Origin: Pempheris klunzingeri
Lineage: Eukaryota; Chordata; Actinopteri; Acropomatiformes; Pempheridae
Reading direction: 5' to 3'
DNA length: 64,000 nucleotides
Assembly: GCF_042242105.1 (NCBI RefSeq)
Contig: NC_092027.1
Span: 10,885,721-10,949,720, forward strand
This document shows positions 1 to 28,205 of this stretch, piece after piece. The position numbers and the translations under genes were made by a program. Under the pieces are notes generated by a model, which saw nothing but the letters and a program-made list of their open reading frames with translations, was not told the DNA's origin and made no database searches. How positions within the stretch are numbered: position 1 is the stretch's first letter; every line of letters begins with the position of its first letter.

Positions 1-1800
1 AGTCGAGCCGCTCAAACCATTAAAAAAAACAAGCAGTGGCTTTGTTTTTTGTCCCACTGAGTACTCAGGATGAAGCGAAAACAACAGTTATTTCTCCAGC
101 TCGGTTATGACAAAGAAGATTCATTTTGTGACCTTCTGAGACTCCGTGAATACAAAGCAAGCTTGTAACACCACCAAATGCAATGCTGTGGGCTTTTTTT
201 CGTGTCTGTATGGCAGGACAACACGTCTTTGTCTGAGCTGAACTGATGCATGTCAAGGCCGGAGAGAAGGGGCCACAGGAAACGAGAGCTTCTTGTGACG
301 AAAAAGAGCCGCAGACATAATTTTCAGCCGCTCGAGTGACTTATGGGTTCAGACGGGATTCACTGTTTTTGTTAATTAGACACTCACAGTGCAGCAGCTT
401 GAGTCATTTCCTGTTGTCAGCAGTTTGGCTGATACAAGGCTTTTATGACAGCTGGTATCAGGCTCTGCATTACACCACTGATATATTTGTTTCATTACAT
501 TAAAATATTGGTTTCAGCTTTGGGACTTTCGTGTCAAAGCCCTATTTTTCATGTGTAAGACATTTTCCCTTCAATTTATTACACCTACACATACACAGTT
601 ATCTGAAAGATTTCTTTTACTTTAGCACAAGATTTTTCTTAAGTTTACCTTTTTTGAATGCATTTCATAGCCTGTTTGGACATGATATTAACATCTGTTT
701 TTTGCAATCTACCCAAAAGAGTCCACAATGTAAAACTGCAGCTAATGTATAATGCATCACTTCCTAAAAAGATCAGCTGACAGCAGGTGTTAAAACCTCA
801 AAGTGCAGCAAATGTACGAGCTTTTATGAGTGTGTATAGTTTGCTTGATCAATATGGCGTCCCAGAGAAGGACCATGCATTATTAACATGGCCAGCTGGG
901 CTGATGTCCAAGTCAGCTGTCAATGACTCTCTGAGAGTCTTCCTGTGTCCCTTTCAGCCAGATATTGAGGCTCCCAAGTGGCAAAATGTAATAGTGTGTA
1001 CACAAATTATTCATTAATTATTGCACATTTACAAGTGACAGCTGATCTCTTATGAAGAATTCACATTTGCATAACATGGGGAAAAAAACATTTACACTAT
1101 GTGAGCAGAGCTGCAGAGACATGCAGTCAGTGTGGACAAAGTAAAGTAAAGTAAAGTAAAAACAAAAACAGGCACAATTTGGAAGAAACACTTTCAAGAA
1201 AAAAGGCAAACATACAAAGAAAAATTTAATAAAATGCTATAATACATCATTGGAGCATACATTCATTTTCCAAGCATGAATTTCATTCACTGGAAATTCG
1301 TCCTTACAGCTTGGATATGGCTGGCAAAATTTCACATTTTTGTGACCCAACATGACATTGGGATCAGCTAAATGACATATTGCAGTATAGCATGGCAGAC
1401 AGCGCTGAGGAGGAATACCCAATTTTGAGAAAAAAAAGTCACAGCCTCCTTTTGATTCGATACTCAAACGCTATTAAAAACAGTTGAGGTCACATTTGTC
1501 ATTGCTTTGATTGCAGTAAACGTAAAATCAGAGTTCTCTCACCCAAGCTAAATCCGCATTTTGTTTAAGGACACTGAATGTGTTTACCTCATGTGGCATG
1601 TTGGCTATAAAGGCTTAATCAAATAATCAATCCACCAAAGCGTCAGATAAGGAGGTACAAGAGCGAGAAGCAAGAAATATTCCTGTGTGCACAACACATC
1701 GAGGCAGTCCTTTCTGTGATACTGTGTGAATGAAGGGAGACATACTGATTCACCACGTGCATTGTTCCTGGATCGTACAGCTGGAATCCAAACTAGCACA
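1..1800. other. Intergenic, no gene seen
   Basis: No exon with recognisable protein similarity was found on either strand. The short open frames here are AT-rich and look like chance. A pentanucleotide AAGTA-type run of about four copies lies near 1,139-1,160. This stretch lies downstream of the 3' end of the minus-strand ZNF706-like gene. Confidence 0.6.
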
Positions 1801-1807
1801 AGTATAT

Positions 1808-1813
1808 TTTATT
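1808..1813 (-). other. Poly(A) signal of ZNF706-like gene
   Basis: TTTATT on the plus strand reads AATAAA on the minus strand, about 180 bases beyond the TAA stop at 1,997-1,995. It gives a short 3' UTR. This is motif-based only; another site could be used. Confidence 0.5.
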
Positions 1814-1994
1814 GAAACACAAGTGAAAACAAGGCTGGATGGGAGGAAGCATTGCGTCAAAGGCCTGTTAAAGCCTAAATGAAGATGACTGCCTCATGTT
1901 GGTTACACTAAATCATCCATTGCTGTCAGGTTGAGACAAGTGCAGAGTTGGTGCAGGGCCTTGAGGAACTCGGTTTGGTGTCCAGGGTGACTGT

Positions 1995-3196
1995 TTATGC
2001 CTCCACTCCCTCTAACTCAGGGGGCAGAGGAGATTTCGGATGCTTGCTCTCGAAGTGCTGCTTGAAGGTTTTTGGGTCGGGCATCTGGGACTGCAGACAG
2101 GGGCAACAAATGTTATATCATATACATATATCAAATATTATGTCATACCAGGGGCGGGGTGAATACTGGATTCTGATTGGCTGCAGGGTGTCTATTAAAA
2201 TGTGATAGAGGCCTATTAAGTAGCTCCAGTGAAACTGTCTGTTCACTGTCCTGAATCAATGCACTGGCTTCATTATATTAGTAACCATAGCAACAGGGAT
2301 GGAGGCTGTAGCTTACAGTACACATGGCCCGTCATTTGTTTGTAAAACTATTGATACTGATTTGGGGACAATGATAAAGCTGGATAGCTCGATAGACTTG
2401 TTTAAAGCATATCATCAAAACATAATAACTGTTTGTCAACCATACGCAGTGTTATTTACTGTTATTGAGTCTTGCTAGCATAACGTTAGCTTTCTGCCTG
2501 AGGCTCAGATATGAGCTAAGTGGACTAGCAACATCCCCTGTTGCCAAGTCGTAACGAAGATTCATCCTATTTATCGGAGTAATGAACAACGTTTCCATTA
2601 CCTAAGAACCTCATGGTATTAGTCAAACCCTCAGATGTTACCAGGGAAACCGAGTTATGGTTTGTGAAAAACTTTAGGTTTTGGTTGCAAAACACATGAA
2701 AATGTAAATTAATGCTCTCCAGTTTTTTTTCTTTGGCAAGTGACCGTGGTATGAGTGGGATAATGCCCTTCAGGACTTAATGGACTCCGCTGTGTGTCCG
2801 ACTCCCATTGCCTCCTGTTGTCCATTAACTCCTGATAACGGTCACGTCATCAGGCATTATCTCTTACATAACTCAGGGAAATGGCACAAGCCTTGTATTT
2901 GGTTGAAAATATGAGTTCTCAGCGTTAAAAGGATTTTATACAAAGCCAAAAAAAGGGACCAAATGGCAGCGGAATTAAGTTAAAACAGGAAACAAAAGCC
3001 CTCTCCCATCCCGAATTGGATTTTGGCTTCTGGGTCGTCAGAGTTGAAAGTTCATATTCACCTTACACACAAGGCAGGTGAACACTAGCGCTGCCTTGGC
3101 TGCCGTCTTTTGATCATGACCCTTGGCCTTCTTCATTTCAGCCTGTTTCTTGGCGTTTTTCTGCTGAGACTGAAGCTTCTGATGCCCACGCGCCAT
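1995..3196 (-). CDS. znf706: Zinc finger protein 706-like, 76 aa, two coding exons
   Basis: Coding exons are 3196-3062 (45 codons) and 2090-1995 (31 codons plus TAA), joined by a phase-0 intron with donor AAG|GTGAAT and acceptor CTGCAG|TCC. The start ATG at 3,196 begins MARGHQKLQSQQKNAKKQ. It lies just after acceptor-like CAG or TAG sequences, so the upstream in-frame ATG at 3,238 is probably intronic. Features: a lysine/glutamine-rich basic N-terminal half (residues 2-36, the SERF-like 4F5 region), then one C2H2 finger with Cys41, Cys44, His57 and His62, and a proline-rich tail (PLPPEL). Total length 76 equals ZNF706. The family is a small, highly conserved nuclear protein reported as a repressor of pluripotency exit in mammals; the role here is by homology. 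In human it lies next to GRHL2, as here. A paralogue name cannot be excluded. Confidence 0.93.
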
Positions 3197-4781
3197 TCTG
3201 GCAAAGCCTAAAGGGGTGGAAGCAAGGACAAAGGACAAAATGTTTGTTGATACATCAGTGTAATGGACTAACTTAACTTTTTATTGTTGCAGATACACAT
3301 TTAACATTCTTTTAGTGCCCACAGGGAAGAGCTGCATAATATCATGTATATTATGGTAAAGTTTGGGTGACAGAGACCGTCACATATGATTCAGTTCTCA
3401 TGGCCTTTCTTTTAGGCAGCTAAAAATGTAGTGGATAAACACTGTAAGAAGCCAGTCAGCCTGCCGGGGTCGGGCAAAAGATAAGTAAACAAGATAAAGC
3501 TTCAGTTTAACCTCAGGTGAACCACAGTTGGGGAAATAAAAGGTTTGAGGTTCAGAAAGGTGGAAATAATAGAAATGCTTAGCTTAATGACTGTTCAGAG
3601 GCCAAGTCCAGGAAGCAAATAAGAAGCAGCGCAGAGTTAACTGGATAATTCAAACCTGCAGCCACCTCAAATCACAGATTATATGAGATTGTAATCTGCA
3701 AAGATAACATCCTTCTTGGTGCAGCAGTAGGCTTGGCAGATTTATTTGCATTTTTTCAGGGAGTGGCATTAGGAGGGAAACAAGTTCTCTCTTGTCCTCA
3801 CAGCCTTAGAAAAACGGATTTTTACTGTTTGGTCTGATAAGATATTTTCTCCTGTCCAGCATGTACTTGATTGAGGGCTCCTTAAATTAGATCCCACCCT
3901 CAAAGAAGGGTCTGTCCAGAACTACAATGAGGTCCCCTAAGAATGCAAGCATGCTATTAGTGTAGCTACATTAACTCATGCAGCTATGGGCCCCTAGATT
4001 TTGACATTAGGACCTAATATTAGGTGATAATGCAGCACCCATCTTAAGGCTTAGTGGTTCATATTCCCAGTTCACCACACTCTGGATGAGAGGGTGACCC
4101 TGAGGCTTTCACTGCCCCTGAAAGTCTAGGGACTTGGGACAGCTGCCCACTTTGCCATGTTAGTAATCCAGCCTTGCTTTACTAGCAACTTCTATAAATA
4201 GTATGAGGTTAGTCAGCAAAGTGTTCAACACTAATAAGAGTTGGGTATGTGATTTTAAAAAATGAGCAATCTTAGTATGTTGACTTCTGCCATAACCATA
4301 TGTTGGCTAGCTGATTGTAATGGTTCTTGCAGGTTGAGCAATACAATTTATTGAGATTATATTTGCGATTTCAGTGATGTTATCATTCAGGTGGAGGGGC
4401 AGTTAAAAACACAGACCATTAAAGAAGTTAACAGATAGCTGCTGTTTTTATCTGAGGGTTTATAATCCCTCCACCTCTTCGTTTACAGTCCCCCCATTAA
4501 GCTCCGTTAACCCGTGAAGTTACCACAGCACATCTGTCTCGCTGTCATCGAGGGGACCAGAGTTTGTTTTCCCTGCACTAATCCGGCTTTTAGCTGGAGC
4601 TGAGCTGCAGGTAGCAGCTGTAGCGTGGGTTAGCATACATGCTAGCCTCAGCTCTCTCTGGTCGTTAGCAAGCCGACTGACCTTATCGTTCATTTTCCCT
4701 TCAGTCTGTGGGTAACGTCAAGCAGGAGAAATACCGGCGATATGTTACAGCTTTAAACTTTAAAATGACAGCCAGTCTTAC

Positions 4782-4900
4782 CTGTTAAAACCAAGAGTAC
4801 GTGTCGTTTACTGGTTGAACACACTCAAGTGTGACAGCTGCTCAACTCTCAGACAGCTGAAGGCTGCTGCTGCCTTCACTGGCACTCCGAAAAGTCTGCT
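4782..4900 (-). other. Probable 5' non-coding exon and promoter of ZNF706-like gene
   Basis: On the minus strand a strong donor, AACAG|GTAAGA, ends an exon at 4,782. It precedes the ZNF706 coding exon by about 1.6 kb with no other exon between. The 5' limit (transcription start) cannot be read from sequence; 4,900 is a guess. No TATA box was seen. Confidence 0.45.
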
Positions 4901-7724
4901 TCAGTAGTTCTCATACTCTTGTATGAGTTTAAAAACATGTACCTACGTTTTCAAGCTAATGTAATGTAAGTTTTCATTGCTAGGTTCACTGATTTTTGCC
5001 AACCATAGGGAGTAAAGTAGCTGATTCAATGCATTAACCGGGGAGGTACGTGCAGAAACCGCATTTTTACTATTACACAGAATTCTATTATACAGAAACC
5101 AGTGAATGCGCCGGCAGGGCTGGTTGGTTGCAGTCGCCGTGCTGCACTTACACTATGTTAGCAATGTTGCCCCCATGTGGCCGGGTTTATTTAGTACACT
5201 TCCACACAAAGTGGGAAGTTCAGACACTCAGAAATGAGAAGTAATTAAAGTGTTCTTACAATAAAAGGTGTTTTAATTAAAGGCTTCAGGATCACCCAAA
5301 GCTGGAAGTTATGATCCATCCACTGCTTTATTCACAATGCTGCAGTCCTCAGTATTGCTTCTACCTGTGGACCGAGGTCTGGTAATACTTCATTACATGT
5401 TGGGAGTGAGGAAGCAGAAGGCTTTTCCCTTCTAATCATTTGTCTTTGTGTATTCACACATTTAGTTTTAGCTTTGGAGAAATGCAAGGGGAGTGGACTA
5501 CTGTGCTTGTAATTAAAAAAAATAAATTCGAGAAATCGATTTCATGCAAAAAAAATCCCTTTTCAATTTGATAATTGATTTATTTTTATTTATATATATT
5601 TTATTTGATTTGTTTTTGTTAAGAGCATCTAATATTACGGAACTTTTTTTTTTTTTACAGCTGTAACACTTAGATGCAAAACACATGGAGATGCTTTCAA
5701 AAAGGCTGCAGGTAAATAGGTGAAGAGCAGGATTTACCAACCACCTTTGCAGGATATGTGGTGAAACGGCTACAATTGGAATTCAGTAAGCCTAAACAAT
5801 ATTCAATTGTTATCTTAGTGCTTTATTTTTTACTGCTCTATGTATTTGTCCTTCCATTTTATATCATATGTTCAGGGTAAAATTGTCTTTGGTGTAAAGC
5901 CATTAACTTTTTCTTTGTGCTGTTTGTCAGATGATTTGGTATTTGCCGAGCCTTTTGCACCTCACAGTATTCTACTTTATCTTTTCACCTAAATACTCCC
6001 AGTCTTTATTGGTTTACAGCATGCAGTACCAAAGCCCCCAGCATCATCTCCAGCTATGCGCTGTTCCCTCAAGCTCACACTAGGGGGCAGGTGTGAGGGG
6101 GACTCCTGCATGTCTGAGTGTGAGTGTGTTTAATGGGAGGTCTCAGTCAAACATCAGGGTTAAATCATGCTGGGAGTGTTGCTGTGCCATCAGCATCCAC
6201 ATCATGCTCACAACACTGATAGACTTAAAGCAATAGTAATGACTGTAACAATCAAAGTGCTGAATCATTATCAACAATCCCAAATTTAAGATTTACTCTA
6301 TGTACTGCTGGTCTGCTAAGTCTCATTTTGCATTCATTAACATCTATTTTCAATCACAGCGACACAAACACTGCTGCAGCTAGACTGGTACAGACCATAA
6401 TGTGGATCATGCGACTCCATTCAATTTTTATCTTTTCTATCTGTGGCTGTGGTTTTGCTGTCGGGTGGGAACAGTGGAGCTCTTCATGTCCGCTCCGTAT
6501 TTGACTAAATTCAGCTAACATGTAAATGAAGTGCAGCTCCAGCTATCACATGATGGAGACACACACTAATGTGCTGTCCCAAAACTAGTCTATAGAGAAA
6601 ACAGTGAAGTCGTAGTTTTTTATTTTGTCTGAATCAGAAAAGCCACAGCGAAGAGAAGTAAGCGTGTATGTGCGTCTATTTTTAATCAGCTCTCTTTCCT
6701 GTGGGAGATCTTCCTGACAGTTCAGTGTCACGACTTTCTTAAAAGAAATTTTATCATTGTGAGAAAAGTCTCCATCCAGGCTTTGTGTCCCCCTCCACCT
6801 TCCTGCTTTTTCCCCCTCCCTCATCATAAGAAAAGAGAGACAATCCTTTCAGTCTTTTGTGAAAGGGGGGGAAATATCTCTCAAGAGAGAAGGGTGTGAT
6901 TATGCTTTCAGAAGGGGGCAAAAAGTAAAAGAAAGAAGGGGGGGAAATGACAAAAGCCACACATTGCTCAAGTTCCCCCACCCTGGAGGTTGTTGTGCAG
7001 GGACTTGCTAGCTTAGGTTTGGGGTGAGGTTGTCCAGCCTTAGGGCCTGTGTGAAAGCAAATCTTCCAGGTGTCAGCTTTTCAATTGTGGAGGAGAATAT
7101 TATCCTGCCATCCATTGTGCGTATGAATAAGCAGGGGTTTGCCGCAGACAGCCTGAGATTCTTTCCCATTTGGCCCCTTTCCTCCCGCCATAAGCGCTTT
7201 CAGGTTCTCTCTCGGCTCAGCCAAGCTGTTCGTGAGGGATCCTTTTGTTGTAAATCATCTTTTAGCGGCTACACTGCAGTTTATGGTTGATGTTTCTCAC
7301 TACCTGTGCGCGTAACTAGAGCCAGCTAGTTTTCAAGAGGTTAAGCCAAGGTCAGGGATGATTCTTTAAGATGTATTCCAGGGTAGAGGCCAGCTAGCTT
7401 CACATAGAGAGGGAGAAACAGCGGCTGTCTGGGCTCAGTGTTTGTCTGGAGGCTGTTGAGGGAAGAGGAAGTTGGATTTCATCTTCCTCATTGGCCACTT
7501 CCTCTCCACGCTCCCCCCTCTCATGCTTTAACTTTTTTCTTTTCTTTTCCAAACCAACAGGTTTTGCCACAGTCCACTGCTGCTGCTGCTGCTGCACCAC
7601 CATGACGCGCCACAATGTTGCCAGACCAGTCGGGCTGTACACAAGCCGCAGTAGTCACAACACATCCACATGCTGGTAACTTTCACTGCTGCCTTTAGAG
7701 GCCTTGAACCACGTGACTTTACAG

Positions 7725-7755
<31 letters not shown>

Positions 7756-9195
7756 GTTTTTGCATTGTGTATTTTGGAAAAGAAAAATAGAATTAAAAAT
7801 TACATCCTATATCGAGGTTTTTTTTTCTCTATTGTGCTTTGCAAAAGCATTTGCTCACTGTTTTTGTCATTCTTTCACTGACCCTGAGATGCCCTGAGAA
7901 ATCACATCAAGAGGACAAACCATGCCTTCGGGGGGGAAAAAAAGTTAATTTCTTACCTCCACACACACACACACACATATACGGGCAGAGTGCAACTGAA
8001 GGAGAGGTGAGGTCTGTTGTCGGGCAGACATAAGCCGGTCAGACAGAGGCTGATTGTGAAGGTGGTGACAGCGCTCACTAGCCTCACTAAGAGCAGCAGC
8101 TCGCTGATATTTGGACCAACTGTGACTGTTGGTGAGTGGAGTCAACAGCACTGGATCGAGTGTCAGTTTTAGCACAAGTGTGGAGTTTCAGATTTATTAG
8201 ACAATACAAGGCCGGTAATAGTGAGTATAATATGTTTTCTGCTCATCAGAATCTGTCAGGAAGTGCTGAGAGTATTGAATGTACTCTTAAATGTACTTTA
8301 AATGAAGTCATGTTTATTTGTGGTCTGTCTTGATTTATGAGGAGATCACCTGAAAAGGGATGTTTTTCTTTCTCAGATTTTTTTTCATTCCCAGGGTTTT
8401 AGAGCCTGTGAAAGTAATAGGATATTACACAAATAGAATTGAACATCAGATGACCCTTCCTGAACTCCAGGTTGGGAACAAATGCTTTGAAATGTTCTTG
8501 ATTGCATTTATTGATATAAACGCGACAGACGTCAAATTAAAGGAGTATCATGGAATTTTAATGCGAAAGAATTCAAAATATTTCCTCGGACGACACAAAA
8601 GTTCACCAAATTGTTTGATGGGCATTAAAATGATGTGAATCTTGTGCTATTGACCTCACAGTCAGCAGATATCTGTAGCCAGATACTGACACTCATAAAA
8701 GATGCCGGAGCAACATGTCGTACAACAATAATAATAATAATAATAATAACAATAATAAAACCAAAGGATAAAAGCACATAGGGAAGAATAATGATAAGAT
8801 ATGATAGGATGGTGTTCATCGCTCCAGTGGTGACTGATGGCAGCCAAACACCTGACTAAGACACTTCATGTTGCTTTTTCCTTTGTTTTTTCCATATAAT
8901 GAGATGGATATTTTGCTGACAATCTGCCCACTTACCACCCTTCTACTTCATTCCCCTGTCATCTCTTCTTCTTCCTCCTCCTCGTGTATCCCGCCCCTCT
9001 GTTGTCCTCCCTGCTGTCCACCCGGACGACAACACATTCCCCCACACACCTCTTTGTCTCTGTCTCAGCTGTGAATCTCAAACAGGTAGACTCAGACACC
9101 TAATCCTGGCCAAGTCCAGACAAGCTGCTTCTCCCTGCGAAAAAACTCCTGGTATGTGGGATACATCTTTCACCTCTCTCGCACAGTGGGACACT

Positions 9196-9196
<1 letters not shown>

Positions 9197-9265
<69 letters not shown>
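9197..9265. repeat. (CA)n microsatellite, about 34 units
   Basis: An uninterrupted AC run of 69 bases, the longest dinucleotide array in the window. Open frames across it on the minus strand are poly-Cys/Val artefacts of the repeat. Confidence 0.97.
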
Positions 9266-9268
<3 letters not shown>

Positions 9269-9554
9269 GAAGGCATTCTGTGGCCCCTGACTTTCTTGCC
9301 CATGCCTGCTTGTGGCAGCTTGTACGGTAGCCTTTGCAGTATTTCATCTGTCACACCACCACATGGCAGACATTCCAGCCGGGAGAAGCCATGTAGGGAG
9401 AGGTACAGATAAGAGAAAAGCTTTTACACAACCAGTGTTTTGATTGAGTCAAGCCAAACATATGCTCGTCTCTATTTTCTGAGTAGAGTTAATGATTCAT
9501 GGGCAGATTTTGAGACAATGGGGCCCTGGACATGTAAACCCCCTGCATCTCTCA

Positions 9555-9720
9555 GTGGGCATTTTGTGACTGTGTCATTGTTCTGTATCTCTTAATGGTA
9601 GTTTTGCTTCTGTTTTGTGTTTGCTTTACATTTCTTTGCAGTATTTTTTTTTATTTCTCTTTGTAGTTGTTTCTCGTCTCTTTGCCGTCGTTTTTTGTCT
9701 ATTTCTCTCTCCTGCCTTAG
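9555..9720. repeat. Decayed TCTTTG(T/C)AGT-type repeat array
   Basis: Variants of the phrase 'tctttgcagt / tctttgtagttgtttc / tctttgccgtcgtttt' recur at intervals with interspersed T runs. This fits a diverged minisatellite-like repeat common in fish DNA. Boundaries are approximate. Confidence 0.5.
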
Positions 9721-10189
9721 AAGAGGTTTTCTGTCTCACTCTTTTGTCATTCTGATGTCCATCCCTCTGTCTGTGTGTTGTTGGAAGAAAAGGACCCCAC
9801 CTGTATTTATCTAGCAGTGTCATTTAAACAGACACACACAGAGCTGAGCAAAGGCCCAGGTGCTCTGTAAAACAAATTAGACAAGGGAGGATAGTAGTGA
9901 TCATCCGCAGGGCACGCAAACACATACTTGCTCCTCACACACAAACACACAGGACACCACTGACGGTTAAACTGAATCCAGAACGTAATTTTTTTGGATT
10001 TCCATACGGCAGCGCCTGGAGGCATTCATAAGCAAAAGACCCGCATTTTGTCATGCAAACACGACATCAGATCAGTTTGGAAATTGCGTCCCAGCTGTTT
10101 CTGAAAATCCAGCTGAGGGGAAGTTTGTTATTTCTTTATTGTTTGAATACCACCATGTTAAAGACTTCATGACCAGTAAAAGTCTTTTT

Positions 10190-10645
10190 TATCAAACTCT
10201 TTCTTAAGTAGAAGTGCAGACGTGAAAAGTATCAGTAGTAGAAAATGTACAGAAGGTTCGCCCTGTGAGTGATACAGTCATTACATAGCACAATATTAGC
10301 TTGTTAATCTTGATGCGACAATGTGTGGATAGTGCTGTGGCTGGTCGACGTGGCACTGCTCTTAAATGCTTTATATACAGTTAAGCAGTTTGCGTCAGTG
10401 GTTCAGGCCCCTCTGAAAGGTCACAAAATAAACCTGAGGGGTAGTGAGACGATTAATCTGGCAGAAAATAAGAAAAAGAAAAGCAGGTCTAGTGGAGTAG
10501 AACTCTGAAGTAGCACCAACTTGAAACACTTGAGTAAAATATGCATATATGAAATATACATGTATAAAATGTAATATCTAAAAGAGTACCTCATATCTGC
10601 ACTTAAATTCTTGAGCAAATGTACTTTCTTTAGTGTTTTCTTTAT
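10190..10645. repeat. Teleost dispersed repeat ('gagtaaatgtacttt' family), copy 1
   Basis: Begins near 'cttaagtagaagtgcag...aaaagtatcagtagtag' and ends with 'cttgagcaaatgtactttctt'. The order of phrases matches a repeat I recognise from many percomorph genomes (aagtaaaagtac ... ggagtagaa ... gagtaaatgtact). A second copy is at about 60,835-61,060. Family assignment (possibly a non-autonomous DNA transposon) is from memory. Confidence 0.6.
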
Positions 10646-10750
10646 GACCAGACAAATGTAGTGAAATGCTGCTGAATGTGAACAAACACTGATCACATCC
10701 ATAACCAGTGCTATCCAAACCATTATGCCACCTTATACATTATATATTAG

Positions 10751-10774
10751 ACTAATGGACTAATGGACTAATGA
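10751..10774. repeat. Short 8-bp tandem repeat, three copies
   Basis: ACTAATGG is repeated three times, the last copy with one change. Confidence 0.8.
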
Positions 10775-10849
10775 GCATGTGCAGATTTTTACTAGGCACT
10801 TTATACTAAGAGTTATAATGTCGTTTTTAATTTAGGTTCAGTTGCTGAG

Positions 10850-10960
10850 TCAGATTTTGAGTTTTCATTTTCCCCACTTTTTTTATTGTTTTATTGCTTA
10901 TCTACAATGTACAATTACTCATTGGGATTAATAAAGTCTTCCATCAATCTGTCATTGATC
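10850..10960 (+). repeat. LINE-tail-like fragment
   Basis: The phrase 'cattgggattaataaagt' followed by imperfect ATCAATCTG units resembles the 3' tail of teleost non-LTR retrotransposons. There is no coding remnant. Family unknown. Confidence 0.35.
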
Positions 10961-11062
10961 TAAAACACTTAAAACATCAAAAAGGAGAAAAGTGAGGCGC
11001 ACTTAGGGTCAGTGGTCACAGATTGTTACGCTTCACCTCAGCAGTGCTCCAGCATTGTAAGA

Positions 11063-11063
<1 letters not shown>

Positions 11064-11108
<45 letters not shown>
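11064..11108. repeat. (CA)n microsatellite
   Basis: Uninterrupted AC run of about 22 units upstream of grhl2. Confidence 0.95.
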
Positions 11109-11109
<1 letters not shown>

Positions 11110-11544
11110 TGTTTGCTCTGGCAGGTTAATCCCAAACACTGGGATCTCCTCATACAATGGCTTCATTAAGGGGACAATGGCATTGTGTCAGCTAATGACA
11201 GGGCCCCTCCCTGCCTCCTGTCCGCTCTGAGATTACCTGAAACTCAGACTCTCAAGTCATTATGGGAACTTAGAGGGGGAAAATGTTAAATCAGTGGCTG
11301 TGGAGAATAGAAAACCTGTGGATGCCTGTGTCAGTCTGAGGCCATATGTGAGGCCGTGCAGCCATGCATCAAGTAGGCCCTCCTTGTTTTAAACATGTCT
11401 TGTTTTGTGAAATAAAATTAAATCTAAAACAAAAAAATGTGTTTCCTTCCTGTGGTTCCCTGTTTTCTGTGTCATCATGGTGCCTTCAATGCCGTCTCTT
11501 CGTTTGCCTGCAGGTGAGGTGGGCCTCTACCTGCGTCTCAGAGC

Positions 11545-11760
11545 CACTGGCCAATCAGAGCGCAGCTCCGCTCTGCGGCAGCCAATCAGCGGCAGACTCG
11601 CCCTCACCTTCAATTCTTTCACAGTGAAAGAATTTCAGCCCAAGATTTGACCCGCTGCCATTAAAAGCGAGCCACGGCAAACATCGTAATGCATGGCAGC
11701 AGGATATGTTTATATGTGTCACAATCAAACTGAGACAAGCGCAGTGATTGGCTGCTGGGG
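11545..11760 (+). promoter_or_regulatory. Putative grhl2 promoter with three CCAAT boxes
   Basis: CCAATCAG occurs twice on the plus strand (CCAAT at 11,551-11,555 and 11,582-11,586, 31 bases apart, about three helical turns) and once inverted (ATTGG at 11,747-11,751). An AT-rich ATTAAAAG element lies near 11,659. These sites sit 220-420 bases upstream of the grhl2 start codon. CCAAT boxes are bound by NF-Y. That this is the promoter is inference from position. Confidence 0.5.
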
Positions 11761-11789
11761 ACAAAAGCGGCTTCACCTGGCAGGTGGAG

Positions 11790-11797
11790 GAGAGAGA

Positions 11798-11834
<37 letters not shown>

Positions 11835-11844
11835 AGGGAGAGAA
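11790..11844. repeat. (GA)n purine tract in grhl2 5' leader
   Basis: A mixed GAGA/GGGA purine run between the CCAAT cluster and the grhl2 ATG. It could be GAGA-factor-like promoter sequence or transcribed 5' UTR. Confidence 0.85.
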
Positions 11845-11969
11845 GAAAAGAAGCGGGGCGAGAAAAGTCGACTTACCTGTAGCCCAACTTCTGGCAACTC
11901 ACTCACTCTATTACCTGCTCCGACTTGAAAGTCCAGTTTCACAAGGAAGAATCGTAGAGGAAGCAAAGT

Positions 11970-27383
<15,414 letters not shown>

Positions 27384-28205
27384 CGGCCCGTCAGCCGACC
27401 TGCAGTTTGAGACTGCTGGTTGCCTGAAATCTACGAGGCTGCTATGGATTGGCTGATAAGCTGATTGACAGTATTGGAGTCAGTCGATCGGTGGGCGTCG
27501 CTCCGAGGCCAGCGTCGACACACCCGATCCTGACACTGTTACACTATGAAGCAAGTCGTGCTTTCTGTGCAGGAGGACGGCGACACAAATAGAAAGGGGA
27601 CGTTGTAGAAATGCTCATGAACTGAACTGGTTATATTCATTTCCTCATTGTGCTCATCCTCTGCAGTGTGAGGTGAAATGATGGAGTACAGGTCCACGTC
27701 CTCCACTTTTGCTGGATATTTTTATTGTATAAAAGAATTTGTTCTTATTCTGTACAGTTTTGCGTTTTTGCCAAATAACACATCAGGAGTAGCCTCATGA
27801 AATGCCTGATGTACTGTATGTAGCCGCAGCTTCAGTTAGTCGGTCCTGAGTAAGTAGAGTCTTTGCATGCCAGCCTTTGGATTTGTTAGTTGTGTAATTA
27901 TTTATTAATCATTGTAATAACATTATTTTGCATTTCTTCATTTCAAGTACTTTACATTTCAGTGACTTTTTTTTCATTGTCACATTCTTTAAGAGTACTC
28001 AAGGAGTTTTTAAATGGCTTTTTTCTATTTTTCAGCCATGTTGTACTATTTACATGTCAACAAATAGTCTAAGTGTTTATTTGTAGGACCTTATGTGAGA
28101 TGGTTAATACTGTAAACAACTTAGGATGACAAGTGGCACTTGGTTGTCGTGTAGGTCTCATGTGCTTGGCTGTGTTGAAAAATGAATAAAGATTTAGACG
28201 TAGAG
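27384..28205 (+). other. grhl2 3' UTR
   Basis: Runs from the TGA at 27,381-27,383 to a poly(A) signal AATAAA at 28,185-28,190. A further AATAAA lies at about 28,423. The exact cleavage site cannot be read. No other exon lies here. Confidence 0.6.

Larger units (their letters stand above)
4901..11540. other. Intergenic region between ZNF706-like gene and grhl2
   Basis: About 6.6 kb without a recognisable exon. It holds CA microsatellites (7,725-7,753; 7,960-7,977; 9,197-9,265; 11,064-11,108), an AAT-type repeat at 8,728-8,750, a decayed TCTTTG-type repeat at 9,555-9,720, and a fish dispersed repeat at 10,190-10,645. The stretch 7,030-7,290 is less AT-rich than its surroundings and might be a conserved non-coding element, which I cannot test here. 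Confidence 0.6.

Noticed and set aside
7024-7290. 88-codon open frame on the plus strand
   Set aside because: No recognisable domain, no splice context, no matching gene on either side; treated as a chance frame in a possibly conserved non-coding stretch.
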